Shown: piece after piece, positions 1 through 7,397 of the stretch
How the letters are laid out: every line of letters starts with the position of its first letter
How positions within the stretch are numbered: the stretch's first letter is position 1
Assembly (NCBI RefSeq): GCF_024346395.1
Contig: NZ_JAGQCW010000001.1
Span: forward strand, 806,001 to 870,000
Source: Cyanobium sp. AMD-g
GTDB taxonomy: Bacteria > Cyanobacteriota > Cyanobacteriia > PCC-6307 > Cyanobiaceae
Length of the DNA: 64,000 bases
Direction of reading: 5' to 3'
Translations under genes and position numbers: made by a program
The notes under the pieces: model-generated
What the model saw: the letters and a program-made list of their open reading frames with translations, nothing else
What the model was told of the DNA's origin: nothing
Databases searched by the model: none

Positions 1-205
1 GGCAGCCCATGGCATGGACGGCGGCATGGCAGGACTCAATCGCCGCCATCACCGGCCCCCACTCCCCCTCGATGGCGGTGCCGTTGGGATGCAGCCGGAT
101 CGTCAGACCGGCCTGCTGCAGCACCCGTTCGCAGGCGGCCACGTAGGAGGCCAGGCTCACCCCCACACCGATCGGCACCACGCAGAGATCAACGATCACC
201 TTCAT
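1..205 (-). CDS. MTH1187/YqgV-type thiamine-binding family protein (partial, cut by window edge)
   Basis: Reads from an ATG on the minus strand as MKVIVDLCVVPIGVGVSLAS and onward for 68 codons, running off the left edge without a stop. The opening (a beta strand ending in VPIG, then a helix with SYVAACERVL) and the later RLHPNGTAIEGEW are typical of the ferredoxin-like MTH1187 (DUF77) family, small tetrameric proteins of about 95-100 residues that in some members bind thiamine. About two thirds of the protein is present. The exact ligand here is not shown by sequence. It is divergent from the PIN-domain gene that starts 130 bp away. Confidence 0.75.
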   Translation of the reverse strand, partial: MKVIVDLCVVPIGVGVSLASYVAACERVLQQAGLTIRLHPNGTAIEGEWGPVMAAIESCHAAVHAMGC

Positions 206-335
206 GGCGGAAGTGGACTGGGGGTCGATCATCGGACGGGCGGCGGACGGGCCGCCAGCTGATACGCGAACGCTGGCAGCAGCGGCGGCAACTCCTTGGC
301 CAGCGACTCGCGGAGCGACGCACGCAACGGCGCTG

Positions 336-677
336 ATGCGGCGGATCCTGATCGATTCGGGCCTCTTGCTCAGCCACTACCCACAACAGGAGCCCCTGCA
401 TCAAGCGGTTGTGGCCTTCTTTGATCAGACCGCCGCGCAGCTGATCACGTCACCGATCTGCATCGACGAAGTGCTCTGGCTGCTCGGTGATCCAGGCGAT
501 CCCCGCGTCGTGGAACGCAACGAGCGCTATGCCGATCTGCCAGACGATTTCGCCGATCTCACCTTGGCGGCACTCTCGGAGCGGCTGGATGTTGCCGAGA
601 TTCTGAGTCTGGACAGCGACTTTGATGTCTACAGGCATTTCAGCCGAGAACCTTTCTGCCGCGTTTCGATCCCATGA
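336..677 (+). CDS. Shortened PIN-domain (VapC-like) protein, probably a decaying toxin
   Basis: A 113-residue protein starting MRRILIDSGLLLSHY, with the first PIN acidic residue in LIDSG, a glutamate in CIDEVLWLL, and a late block (YADLPDDFADLTLAAL, then ILSLDSDFDVYR) holding the remaining acidic residues. PIN toxins are metal-dependent RNases usually near 130-140 residues. Here the stretch between the E-helix and the YADLP block is about 25 residues shorter than usual, suggesting an internal in-frame deletion. The ATG overlaps the TGA of an upstream start-less frame (TGATG at 334-338), a typical antitoxin-toxin junction, but no complete antitoxin is present. Activity is doubtful. Confidence 0.7.
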   Translation: MRRILIDSGLLLSHYPQQEPLHQAVVAFFDQTAAQLITSPICIDEVLWLLGDPGDPRVVERNERYADLPDDFADLTLAALSERLDVAEILSLDSDFDVYRHFSREPFCRVSIP

Positions 678-708
678 GCCTTGCCGGCAAGTGGGACGGC
701 TCAGAGGG

Positions 709-816
709 TCACCAGGTGCCGATGCTGAACAGCAACTGCAACAGGGCAAAACCCGCCAAGCAGGTGGCGGCTAGGAGCGGAGCGACATGAACCAACTTTT
801 CAATCCCACGTTGCAA
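709..816 (-). CDS. Possible 35-residue single-span membrane peptide (non-ATG start)
   Basis: In the gap between the PIN gene and the DUF2459 gene, one minus-strand frame reads LQRGIEKLVHVAPLLAATCL then AGFALLQLLFSIGTW and a stop: a charged N-terminus followed by one clear hydrophobic span, as in small photosynthetic or NDH membrane subunits. No ATG or GTG is available; the TTG is a guess and I see no Shine-Dalgarno. It matches no small photosystem subunit I know. It may be chance in G+C-rich DNA. The rest of 678-933 shows nothing I can name. Confidence 0.22.
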   Translation of the reverse strand: MQRGIEKLVHVAPLLAATCLAGFALLQLLFSIGTW

Positions 817-933
817 TTGGTCTAGGTCGGGCGAGGGCCGGGAGAAAGGCCATCGGGACGCTGGGTGTGGAGAGCCACAGACACAGTTGGTGATGAACTT
901 TTGTCCTCAATGCTGTGCGTCGCGGCACGACGC

Positions 934-1587
934 TCAGCCTGGGGGCCTGGCCACGGGCCGGAAGCCACGCAAACGCCCGGGTACCTGGGCGGCGACCACC
1001 ACCCCTGTCGGGTCGGTGGCGAGTCCGGCCTCCCGCAGCCGCTGCACGGTCCACCAGTTGCAGTTGCGGGTCCACAGATAGGTGCCGTGGGCAAGGACAA
1101 AACGGCCCCCGTGGCCGGGCCGCCATGGCAGGGGGGGCAGTCGCTCGCCGGCGGGGGTGCGCTGGGCCGAGCGTTCCAGAGCGGTGAGCAGGGCCTGCAG
1201 GGTGGGGGCCTCCACCCGACGCTGCCGCACGGCGACCGTTCCCTCCAGCCGCGGTGGATCGGGGTGGCCGGCGAGGAGCAGCACCGATTCAGTGGGCAGA
1301 AACAGGGCCGCGAACAGGGTCTGGGGGCTGCGGTCGGCGCCATGGAAGTAACGCCGGTCGCCCCAGGCGACTTCCACGAACGGGGCCGCCTCCGCCCCCG
1401 GGGGACCGAGGCGCCAGCCTGGTGGCTGCTGCACCACGATCGAGGTGTGGTGACCCCAATCCGCCACCAGCACGGTGTAGGACCCCGGAGGGGGCAACGG
1501 CAGCGGCGCCAGGTGGGCGCGGGGCTCGGGTCGCGCGATGGCCTGCAGCATCGGCCGGCCCAGCAGCTCCAGCAGGAGCGCAAGCAT
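934..1587 (-). CDS. DUF2459 family protein
   Basis: 217 residues from the ATG at 1587, just downstream of the tRNA-Leu on the same strand. The N-terminus is hydrophobic ([14 protein letters not shown]), then comes the family pattern of short beta strands: [28 protein letters not shown], a central TESVLLLAG, and a conserved late [18 protein letters not shown]2459 proteins are uncharacterised, usually around 200-230 residues and envelope-associated, found in proteobacteria and cyanobacteria. The [13 protein letters not shown] segment with two histidines is the most conserved region. Longer in-frame starts would run through the tRNA and are excluded. Function unknown. Confidence 0.75.
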   Translation of the reverse strand: MLALLLELLGRPMLQAIARPEPRAHLAPLPLPPPGSYTVLVADWGHHTSIVVQQPPGWRLGPPGAEAAPFVEVAWGDRRYFHGADRSPQTLFAALFLPTESVLLLAGHPDPPRLEGTVAVRQRRVEAPTLQALLTALERSAQRTPAGERLPPLPWRPGHGGRFVLAHGTYLWTRNCNWWTVQRLREAGLATDPTGVVVAAQVPGRLRGFRPVARPPG

Positions 1588-1616
1588 CAGGAGCCCACCC
1601 CCAGAAGCACCGGTGA

Positions 1617-1700
1617 TGGGGGCAGGGGGACTTGAACCCCCACAGCCTTGCGGCCTGCGGATTTTAAGTCCGCTGCGTCTACCAATTTCGCCATGCCCCC
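1617..1700 (-). tRNA. tRNA-Leu(UAA)
   Basis: The minus strand folds as an 84-nt class II tRNA. The acceptor GGGGGCA pairs with TGCCCCC plus discriminator A. There is a D-loop with ATTGGTAGACGC, an anticodon stem-loop CGGACTTAAAATCCG giving anticodon UAA, a long variable arm (CAGGCCGCAAGGCTG) and a T-arm GGGGGTTCAAGTCCCCC. The 3' CCA is not encoded (A is followed by T). No intron interrupts the anticodon loop, unlike the group I intron in tRNA-Leu(UAA) of many filamentous cyanobacteria. Confidence 0.96.
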
Positions 1701-1741
1701 GCCGAGGGATCCTAGATTCACTCCACTTCGCGACACCCCCG

Positions 1742-1993
1742 GTGGCCCTGAGCGGACCCCTGAGCAGCCTGCCGCTCGACACCCTGCTGGTGATCGGCGC
1801 CTACCTCACCCTGGCCGGCGCCTACCTGGTGGTGGTGCCCCTGGCCCTCTACTGGTGGATGCACAAGCGCTGGACTGTGATGGGCAAGATCGAGCGCACG
1901 GCCATCTACGGCCTGGTGTTCCTGTTCTTCCCTGGGCTGATCCTGTTCGCCCCCTTCCTCAACCTGCGCATGGCCGGCCAGGGCGAGGCCTGA
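1742..1993 (+). CDS. ndhL: NAD(P)H-quinone oxidoreductase subunit L
   Basis: 83 residues with two transmembrane helices: [20 protein letters not shown], then after [20 protein letters not shown] a second span [19 protein letters not shown]. This is the NdhL signature, a membrane subunit specific to the cyanobacterial and plastid NDH-1 complex in cyclic electron flow, respiration and CO2 uptake. Length fits the family (about 70-85). The start is taken as GTG at 1742 because no ATG lies in frame near the N-terminus. It leads a ndhL-DUF3007-trpA group that is conserved in many cyanobacteria; the next gene begins 3 bp downstream. Confidence 0.92.
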   Translation: MALSGPLSSLPLDTLLVIGAYLTLAGAYLVVVPLALYWWMHKRWTVMGKIERTAIYGLVFLFFPGLILFAPFLNLRMAGQGEA

Positions 1994-1996
1994 TCG

Positions 1997-2332
1997 GTGA
2001 CCCGCGCACAGGCGATCCTGCTGGGACTGGCGGTCTTCGCCATCGGCGGTGGCGGTTACTGGGTGTTCCGCTCCAGTGGCCTGGAGGGCTTCTCCCCCGG
2101 CATCGCCGCCTCGGCTCTGCTGATGCTGGTGGTGCTGGGCTGGACGGCCAGCTACCTGCTGCGGGTGGTGGGCGGCAAGATGACCTACATGGAGCAGCGG
2201 CGCCGCTATCGGGCCGCCTACGACGCCGTCACCGACGACGAACTGCAGCGCAAGTTCGACGCCATGAGCCCCGAGGAGCAGGCCAGGCTCCTGGCTGAGG
2301 TGGGCCAGCTGCAGGCCGATGCCGAGATGTGA
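1997..2332 (+). CDS. DUF3007 family membrane protein
   Basis: 111 residues from GTG at 1997. Two transmembrane spans (QAILLGLAVFAIGGGGYWVF and AASALLMLVVLGWTASYLLR) precede a soluble charged tail with MTYMEQRRRYRAAYDAVTDD and an acidic helix. This is a cyanobacterial and plastid family found beside ndhL, and the position immediately after ndhL suggests a link to thylakoid or NDH-1 biogenesis. That is inference from context; no catalytic motif is visible. Confidence 0.82.
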   Translation: MTRAQAILLGLAVFAIGGGGYWVFRSSGLEGFSPGIAASALLMLVVLGWTASYLLRVVGGKMTYMEQRRRYRAAYDAVTDDELQRKFDAMSPEEQARLLAEVGQLQADAEM

Positions 2333-2376
2333 GGACGACCCCATAGGCTCAGGGGCACCGTCCTGAACCCGGCCCG

Positions 2377-3222
2377 ATGAGCGTTGCCGCCACCGCCGGC
2401 CCTGCCACCACCCCCACGCCGATCCAGCAGCGCTTCGCCGCCCTGCGGGCCGAGGGTCGTTGTGCCCTGATGCCGTTTCTGATGGCAGGGGACCCCGATC
2501 TGTCGATCACCGCCGCCAGCCTGCTGGCCCTGCAGGCCGCCGGCGCCGACCTGATCGAACTGGGCATCCCCTACAGCGATCCGCTGGCGGATGGCCCGGT
2601 GATCCAGGCCGCCGCCAGCCGGGCCCTGGCCTCCGGCACCACTCCGGGCCGGGTGCTGGCGATGCTGGCGTCCCTGCGGGGCCAGCTGACCCTGCCGGTG
2701 GTGCTGTTCACCTACAGCAATCCCCTGCTGAACCGGGGCATGGACAGCTTCTGCCGCGAGGCCGCCGCCGCCGGTGCCGCCGGCCTGGTGGTGCCCGATC
2801 TCCCCTTGGAGGAGGCCCAGAAGCTTTCGGCCATCGCGGCCGGCCATGGCCTGGATCTGGTGCTGCTGGTGGCCCCCAACACCCCGGCCGAGCGCATGGC
2901 CCGCATCCACACCGCCAGCCGCGGCTTCACCTACCTGGTGAGTGTCACCGGGGTGACGGGGGTGCGCACCAGCCTGGAAACGCGGGTGGGGCCACTGGTG
3001 CAGCAGCTGCGGCAGCTGGGCCCCACACCGGTGGCCGTGGGCTTCGGCATCGCCACCGGCGAGCAGGCCCTGCAGGTGCGCCGCTGGGGCGGCGACGGCG
3101 CCATCGTGGGCAGCGCCCTGGTGCGGCGCATGGCCCAGGCCCACCAAAGCGGAGCCGATGTGGCCGCCGATGCCGGCGCCTTCGCCGCCGAGCTGCGCGC
3201 CGCCCTCGATCAGCCGCTCTAG
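2377..3222 (+). CDS. trpA: Tryptophan synthase alpha subunit
   Basis: 281 residues, full length, TIM-barrel enzyme that splits indole-3-glycerol phosphate into indole and glyceraldehyde 3-phosphate for the TrpB subunit. Visible landmarks: [17 protein letters not shown] near the N-terminus, the catalytic-Glu segment [20 protein letters not shown] with the catalytic Asp in [34 protein letters not shown], the loop [13 protein letters not shown], and the phosphate-binding [13 protein letters not shown] and GAIVGSALV. It ends the ndhL-DUF3007-trpA group, and is separate from other trp genes as is usual in cyanobacteria. Confidence 0.97.
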   Translation: MSVAATAGPATTPTPIQQRFAALRAEGRCALMPFLMAGDPDLSITAASLLALQAAGADLIELGIPYSDPLADGPVIQAAASRALASGTTPGRVLAMLASLRGQLTLPVVLFTYSNPLLNRGMDSFCREAAAAGAAGLVVPDLPLEEAQKLSAIAAGHGLDLVLLVAPNTPAERMARIHTASRGFTYLVSVTGVTGVRTSLETRVGPLVQQLRQLGPTPVAVGFGIATGEQALQVRRWGGDGAIVGSALVRRMAQAHQSGADVAADAGAFAAELRAALDQPL

Positions 3223-3227
3223 CCGAG

Positions 3228-3338
3228 CTACAGCACAGGAGCGCAGGCGCTCAACGACAGCAGCAGCGCCAGGGCAGCCAGGAGGGACGCCGGGCTGACC
3301 CATCGGTTGGGGCGCAGAGCAGGGGTTGGCATGGCCAT
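3228..3338 (-). CDS. Possible 36-residue lipobox peptide
   Basis: MAMPTPALRPNRWVSPASLL, then AALALLLSLSACAPVL and stop. It has a basic start, a hydrophobic core and a lipobox-like LSAC only four residues before the end, so a processed product would be almost nothing but a lipidated Cys. It lies between trpA (convergent, 6 bp away) and the methyltransferase gene (divergent, 26 bp away). Entericidin-like lipopeptides share this plan, but I do not recognise the family. It could be a chance ORF. Confidence 0.35.
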   Translation of the reverse strand: MAMPTPALRPNRWVSPASLLAALALLLSLSACAPVL

Positions 3339-3364
3339 CGAGCGACTTCCCCCATGATGGGCCG

Positions 3365-4003
3365 ATGCTCCCCGACAGCCTGCCGTTCTCCCCCGCCTGC
3401 CTGCGCAACCAGGAGCCGATCCTGACACTGCTGCGCCGCTGGATGCCCCCGGAAGCCCGGGTGCTGGAGGTGGGTTCGGGCAGTGGCCAGCACGCCATCC
3501 ACATGGCACGCCATCTGCCGGGGGTGCGCTGGCAGCCCAGTGAGTGCTCCGCATCCCTGGCGGGGTTGGCTGGACGCGTCGCCCTGGAGGGCCAGGCGGG
3601 GCTGGCCCCGGGGGCCCGGGTGGCACCGCCGCTGGTGCTGGATGTGACCGAGGCCCAGTGGCCCGCCGGGCCCTTTGAGGCGGTGTTCACAGCCAACACG
3701 CTGCACATCATGCCGGCGGCCGCCGTGCCCCATCTGCTGGCCGGCAGTGCCCGGGTGCTGACGGTCGATGGCCTGCTGCTGATCTACGGCCCGTTCCGCT
3801 ACGGCGATGGGCACACCGCCGCCAGCAACGGGGCCTTTGACCTCCACTTGCGCCAGATCGATCCGGCCATGGGGGTGCGTGACGCCGAGGCGCTTCAGGT
3901 CGAAGCCGCCCGCCTGGGGCTGCACCTGCAGGCCGATGCGGCGATGCCGGCCAACAACCGCCTGCTGGTGTTTCAGAAAAGCAACGAAGGGCGCGGAGAA
4001 TGA
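3365..4003 (+). CDS. DUF938 family SAM-dependent methyltransferase-like protein
   Basis: 212 residues from the ATG at 3365, giving MLPDSLPFSPACLRNQEPIL. Class I methyltransferase core: motif I is VLEVGSGSGQHAIHMA, followed by WQPSECSASL, the acidic LVLDVTEAQWP, and FEAVFTANTLHIM before the helix that precedes GLLLIYGPFRYGDGHTAASN. These match the DUF938 family, in which the SNGAFDLHLRQIDPAMGVRD block is diagnostic. The substrate is unknown. A longer in-frame start at 3326 would add 13 residues not expected for the family. Confidence 0.85.
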   Translation: MLPDSLPFSPACLRNQEPILTLLRRWMPPEARVLEVGSGSGQHAIHMARHLPGVRWQPSECSASLAGLAGRVALEGQAGLAPGARVAPPLVLDVTEAQWPAGPFEAVFTANTLHIMPAAAVPHLLAGSARVLTVDGLLLIYGPFRYGDGHTAASNGAFDLHLRQIDPAMGVRDAEALQVEAARLGLHLQADAAMPANNRLLVFQKSNEGRGE

Positions 4004-4039
4004 AAGGCTGAGGAGCGTTCACCCACCACCCTGCGGCCC

Positions 4040-4306
4040 ATGAAATTCGTCCTCTGGGGCACCTACTGCGTCGACGCCCTTGAGCGCCGCACCCCCTACC
4101 GCGACGAGCATCTGGCCGGACTGCAACGCCAGAAGGAGGAGGGCGTGCTGCTCACCCTGGGGCCCACGGTCGACGCCAGCCACGTCTTCGGCCTCTACGA
4201 AGCCGATGACCAGCAGACGGTGGAGAGCCTCGTCAAAGGGGACATCTACTGGCGCCAGGGCATCTGGACGGCCGTGGAGGTCTATCCCTGGATCCAGGCC
4301 TTCTGA
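4040..4306 (+). CDS. YciI-like protein
   Basis: 88 residues, a small ferredoxin-like alpha+beta fold. Landmarks: MKFVLWGTYCVDALERRTPY, a helix with HLAGLQRQKEEG, LLTLGPTVD, the glycine-turn HVFGLYEADDQQTVESLV, and GDIYWRQGIWTAVEVYPW. In YciI-type proteins a conserved His (here within RDEHLAGL) and a later Asp form a putative active site. Some relatives are dehydrochlorinases or fused to regulators, but most, like this one, have no assigned reaction. Confidence 0.85.
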   Translation: MKFVLWGTYCVDALERRTPYRDEHLAGLQRQKEEGVLLTLGPTVDASHVFGLYEADDQQTVESLVKGDIYWRQGIWTAVEVYPWIQAF

Positions 4307-4339
4307 ATCGGGCGGAGGCCTGGAGGATTGATGCCAGCC

Positions 4340-4735
4340 TCAGCCGCGGGGCCAGCCCGCCTGGGCCTGCTGCCACACCCAGGCGGCCACCGCTTCGGCC
4401 CCGCCATCACCGAGGGCCTCGCCGTAACCACCCATCTGGCCGATGCCTGCGGCGGCAATCGTGGCAATCACCGCTGGGTCGGCGGCGCCATTGCGCTCGA
4501 GTGCTGCCAGTTTCAACGTCTTGCTGCGTCGAAGGATGTTGCCGCCCTGGACATGGCAGCCGGCGCAATGGGCCTCAAACAGGCGGCCGCCGGCTTCGAG
4601 ACTGACGCGCTCGGAATCACCGGGATCCACGGCGAAGGCGGCCCCGGGGAAACCCAGAGCCGGTGGCGGCAGGATCAGGCCCAGCACCAGCAGCAGGGCC
4701 ACCAGCAGCGAGACCAGCGGGCGCCAGCGGATCAA
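4340..4735 (-). CDS. Cytochrome c6-like c-type cytochrome
   Basis: 131 residues. The N-terminal signal segment (VSLLVALLLVLGLILPPPAL) directs it to the lumen or periplasm. Mature part: GGRLFEAHCAGCHVQGGNIL with the CxxCH haem site, then LKLAALERNG and IGQMGGYGEAL supplying a probable Met axial ligand, and a C-terminal helix AVAAWVWQQAQAGW. This is the cytochrome c6 family plan. The Met region GQMGGYG departs from the MPAF found in classical PetJ, so it may be a c6B/c6C-type paralogue rather than the plastocyanin substitute. Its ATG overlaps the cyAbrB stop by 4 bp. Confidence 0.85.
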   Translation of the reverse strand: MIRWRPLVSLLVALLLVLGLILPPPALGFPGAAFAVDPGDSERVSLEAGGRLFEAHCAGCHVQGGNILRRSKTLKLAALERNGAADPAVIATIAAAGIGQMGGYGEALGDGGAEAVAAWVWQQAQAGWPRG

Positions 4736-5094
4736 TCCTCTTCGTCGGCGCTGCCGGCGGGAATGAGGCGGATCTGCTTGCGGCCGAGCTTGATCTCGAA
4801 CTCGTCGCCGGGCTTGAGATCGAGCATGGCGGTGTAGGCCTTGCCGATCAGCAGGTTGCCGTTGCCCTGCACGGTGGCCACATAACTGAGTTTGCGCCCG
4901 CCTTTGCCCACCTTGCCGGCCGCACCGAACTCGACGCCTTTGGCCTCAAGCAGGGCCTCGTAGAAAGCGGTGAAGTTCAGGCGCTCAGCGCCATCCTTCT
5001 TGGTGGAAACATAGCCACAGGCCCGCACGATCTCGGACTTGCCGACATCGCCGAGTTCCTTGACCTTGGCCAGTAATTCCGATCCTGTCAGCAT
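4732..5094 (-). CDS. cyAbrB-type transcriptional regulator
   Basis: 120 residues starting MLTGSELLAKVKELGDVGKS. The N-terminal helical part (EIVRACGYVSTKKDGAERLN) is followed by KGGRKLSYVATVQGNGNLLI and a C-terminal swapped-hairpin AbrB domain (GKAYTAMLDLKPGDEFEIKL). This C-terminal placement is special to the cyanobacterial cyAbrB clade, global regulators of carbon/nitrogen balance, hydrogenase and stress genes. It is translationally coupled to the cytochrome c6-like gene, an arrangement that could tie an electron carrier to this regulator. Confidence 0.9.
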   Translation of the reverse strand: MLTGSELLAKVKELGDVGKSEIVRACGYVSTKKDGAERLNFTAFYEALLEAKGVEFGAAGKVGKGGRKLSYVATVQGNGNLLIGKAYTAMLDLKPGDEFEIKLGRKQIRLIPAGSADEED

Positions 5095-5197
5095 GGTATG
5101 TACGCGGTGACGTCTGAGTGGTTAGATCTAAAACATACACCAGCGCCATCAGCCTTCTGCCGATAGCGGCGACAACCCGTGCACATTCACTGCCACG

Positions 5198-5674
5198 ATG
5201 CTACCGATCCGTCCACTCCAGCCCGATGACTGCCAGCAGCTGGTCGCTGTTTATCACGAGGCGGTCATCAGCCAGGCCGGCAACCTCTACAGCCCGTCAC
5301 AGATCAAGGCCTGGTCACAACAGTCGAGCAGCAATGATGCCTTCCGGTCGTCACTGCTACGCGGCCATGGGTTGGTGAGCTGTGCCAACGACGACGACAC
5401 GATCATCGAAGCGTTTGCCCTTCTCGACCCCCTCGACCGGCTCGCCCTGCTCTACTGCCGCGGGCGCTCCAGTCGCCAAGGCCGGGCGGGCGCCCTGCTG
5501 GAGGCCCTGGAGCGGCACGCCCGCTCCCAGGGGGTGGGCCGCCTGCGCACCGAGGCCAGCCAGCTGTCACGGCCGCTGCTGGAGCGGCGGGGCTGGGTGG
5601 TGGACGGCGAAGAAACGGTGATCCTGGGCGGCGTCTCCTTCCTGCGCTGGCGGATGGGCAAGGATCTGCTCTGA
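5198..5674 (+). CDS. GNAT family N-acetyltransferase
   Basis: 158 residues. The N-terminus IRPLQPDDCQQLVAVYHEAV is the usual GNAT start; YSPSQIKAWSQ is seen in YafP-like members. The acetyl-CoA loop region is CRGRSSRQGRAGALLEALE (variant of the Q/R-x-x-G-x-A/G motif) followed by a helix, then GVGRLRTEASQLSRPLLERRGW, a motif B segment with the RRGW typical of the fold. Substrate not predictable. The next gene starts 18 bp downstream on the same strand. Confidence 0.85.
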   Translation: MLPIRPLQPDDCQQLVAVYHEAVISQAGNLYSPSQIKAWSQQSSSNDAFRSSLLRGHGLVSCANDDDTIIEAFALLDPLDRLALLYCRGRSSRQGRAGALLEALERHARSQGVGRLRTEASQLSRPLLERRGWVVDGEETVILGGVSFLRWRMGKDLL

Positions 5675-5692
5675 CGCCTGCGCGCCTCCCCC

Positions 5693-6244
5693 ATGGCCGA
5701 AGCCCAGCTGCAGCAGTTCCTGGAGAAGGTGCGTCAGCTCAATGCCTTCGTGGCCCTGAGCGAGGCCGATCCCACCCTGAGAGCGGCCCTGCGCGACTGT
5801 GGCGATCATCATCAGGTGGTGGCCCTGGCCCGCTCCTGCGGCTTCGAGATCGGCCGGCGCTGGGGGGAGCCGCCAGCGGGCGACGGGGCAGGATCAGGCT
5901 CCGCTGGGGCCGATGGATCCCTGGTGCGGGGCCCCTGCCCTGCCGCTGGGGAGGAAGTGACCACAGTGCTGCTGCAGACCCCCCAGCTGCGCCTGGAGCG
6001 CATCCACTCCTGCAGCGCCTCCAGCCCGGAGGGCTTCTGGTACGACCAGACGGAGCACGAATGGGTGCTGCTGCTGCAGGGCAGCGCCCGGTTGCAGTTC
6101 GCCGATGAGGCCGAACCCCGCGGCCTGGCCTGCGGTGAGGCCCTGCAGATCCGTGCGGGCCGGCGGCACCGGCTGCTCTCTAGTGACCCGCCTCCTGGAA
6201 CGATCTGGCTGGCTCTGTTCTGGCCAGCCCATCCGGCTCACTGA
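5693..6244 (+). CDS. Nif11-domain / cupin fusion protein
   Basis: 183 residues in two parts. Residues 1-58 match the Nif11 leader-type helical domain (AQLQQFLEKVRQLNAFVALS, then DPTLRAALRDCGDHHQVVAL and the typical ending ARSCGFEIGRRWGE). A Gly/Ser/Ala linker follows to about residue 85. Residues 88-183 form a small cupin: TPQLRLERIHSCSA, FWYDQTEHEWVLLLQGSARL, ACGEALQIRAGRRHRL and TIWLALFW. Nif11 domains usually serve as leaders of modified peptides (nitrile-hydratase-like or Nif11 leader peptides); here there is no core peptide and no double-Gly cleavage motif before a tail. Its 3' end overlaps the convergent psiE-like gene by 65 bp. Confidence 0.85.
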   Translation: MAEAQLQQFLEKVRQLNAFVALSEADPTLRAALRDCGDHHQVVALARSCGFEIGRRWGEPPAGDGAGSGSAGADGSLVRGPCPAAGEEVTTVLLQTPQLRLERIHSCSASSPEGFWYDQTEHEWVLLLQGSARLQFADEAEPRGLACGEALQIRAGRRHRLLSSDPPPGTIWLALFWPAHPAH

Positions 6245-6686
6245 CCTCCGCCTCATGGACCCGGCGCACCAGCCAGAAGGCCCCCGCCAGGCACAGCACC
6301 GCCACCCCGAGGCCCACCACGAGCATGGGCTTGTTCTCGGCGTTCGGGGGCAGCACGATCACCTTCCGGGCCACGGCCGTGATGGCGGTGAGCAGCACCA
6401 GTTCGATCTGCACCACATGGCGGCGCAGGTAGGAGGTGATGTTCTGCAGCACCTCGATGGCGATCAGCAGGTTGAGCAGATCGCCGAGCACGGCGATCAG
6501 GCCCTCCCCCACCCAGCGCCGGTTGGGGTCGAACAGCTGGACGACGACCTCGAAGGTGAACTTCAGGGCCGCCACCAACAGCACCAGGAAGAGCATGACG
6601 GCCAGCAACTTGGCCACCAGGCGCTCGCCCTGGTCGATCAGGCGAAGAAAGATCCTGTCCTGGAAGATCCGCTGCAGGCGTCGCAT
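6180..6686 (-). CDS. PsiE-like phosphate-starvation-inducible membrane protein
   Basis: 168 residues with four hydrophobic spans: AKLLAVMLFLVLLVAALKFT, LIAVLGDLLNLLIAIEVL, IELVLLTAITAVARKVIVLP and MLVVGLGVAVLCLAGAFWLV. The motif NITSYLRRHVVQIELVLLTAITAVARK is typical of the PsiE/DUF2499-type family, named from a phosphate-starvation gene of E. coli. Role unknown; inner or thylakoid membrane. Its ATG shares a base with the stop of the upstream small secreted-protein gene (TGATG on the minus strand), so the two are probably co-translated. Confidence 0.82.
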   Translation of the reverse strand: MRRLQRIFQDRIFLRLIDQGERLVAKLLAVMLFLVLLVAALKFTFEVVVQLFDPNRRWVGEGLIAVLGDLLNLLIAIEVLQNITSYLRRHVVQIELVLLTAITAVARKVIVLPPNAENKPMLVVGLGVAVLCLAGAFWLVRRVHEAEVSEPDGLARTEPARSFQEAGH

Positions 6687-6955
6687 CAGTTCTTGAACGG
6701 CTGGTAGTTGGGTTGGGCCGGCGTGTCACTGGGCGGATTCTCGATCACCGTGTCGCAGGTGACGGAGCCATCGGCGCCGGTGACGCAGTTGGTGGGCTTG
6801 ATCTGGGTTTCCGGCCCCACATTGCCACCACGCTTGAGCATGAAGGATTCGACCTGGGCCTCGGCCGCACTGCTGAAGCACAGACCGGCCACCAGGGCAG
6901 CGGTGGCCCGCAGGGACAAGGGGAAGGCGCGGGTGAGGACGGCGGTGGCGTTCAT
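6686..6955 (-). CDS. Small secreted protein of unknown function
   Basis: 89 residues from the ATG at 6955. A signal peptide (RATAALVAGLCFSSAAEAQ) is likely cleaved after AEA. The mature ~55 residues read VESFMLKRGGNVGPETQIKP, TNCVTGADGSVTCDTVIENP and a Pro-rich end, with two cysteines that could form one disulphide. I do not recognise a named family, but the plan recurs in picocyanobacterial secreted proteins. A longer frame upstream is ignored because the signal peptide starts exactly here. Confidence 0.7.
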   Translation of the reverse strand: MNATAVLTRAFPLSLRATAALVAGLCFSSAAEAQVESFMLKRGGNVGPETQIKPTNCVTGADGSVTCDTVIENPPSDTPAQPNYQPFKN

Positions 6956-7046
6956 GGCGGTGGTCGTCGGCGCGGGGCCGCAGGATCGATCAGACCCCAC
7001 TCTGGAGGCTGGTCGCCTGGCCCGCCAGCGCGGCGAGCTCGGGGCA

Positions 7047-7388
7047 TCAACTGCCGCTGTCGCCGCGGATTTCCTGCAGCAGCAGGTCGAGCTGCCCCAT
7101 CGAATCCGCCATCGGGTCGCCGGCGGCGAAGCCATCGCCGTGTTCACCGGGCTCCTCGGCCAGCCACTGGGCCTCGATGGCACAGAGGCGTTCGGCCAGG
7201 CCCGCCGCCCCTTGCTGGCTGTAGGTGCGGTGCAGCTCCTCCAGCAGCACGGGCATGCGGATTGAACCGGCCCTCAGGGCCCGACGCAGGTCGGACTGGG
7301 TACGGCCGGTGAGCCGCAACCAGTCCTTGAGGAGGCTCTGGAGCTCGTCGAGCTGCTCCGGGCTGAGGGAGGGGGCGGACGCTGGCAT
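7047..7388 (-). CDS. Uncharacterised helical protein
   Basis: 113 residues, mostly helical and soluble: LSPEQLDELQSLLKDWLRLT, then GRTQSDLRRALRAGSIRMPV, LLEELHRTYSQQGAAGLAER and an acidic tail ending LDLLLQEIRGDSGS. The segment WLRLTGRTQSDLRRALRAGS looks like a helix-turn-helix-like bihelix, so a regulatory role is possible, but this is a guess. It sits 9 bp downstream of the YkvA-like gene on the same strand, likely one transcript. Confidence 0.7.
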   Translation of the reverse strand: MPASAPSLSPEQLDELQSLLKDWLRLTGRTQSDLRRALRAGSIRMPVLLEELHRTYSQQGAAGLAERLCAIEAQWLAEEPGEHGDGFAAGDPMADSMGQLDLLLQEIRGDSGS

Positions 7389-7397
7389 GGCCAGACG

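Noticed and set aside
14..262. Plus-strand frame across the thiamine-binding gene
   Set aside because: It is the shadow of the real minus-strand reading with recognisable MTH1187-family sequence; its product is low-complexity Pro/His/Gly.
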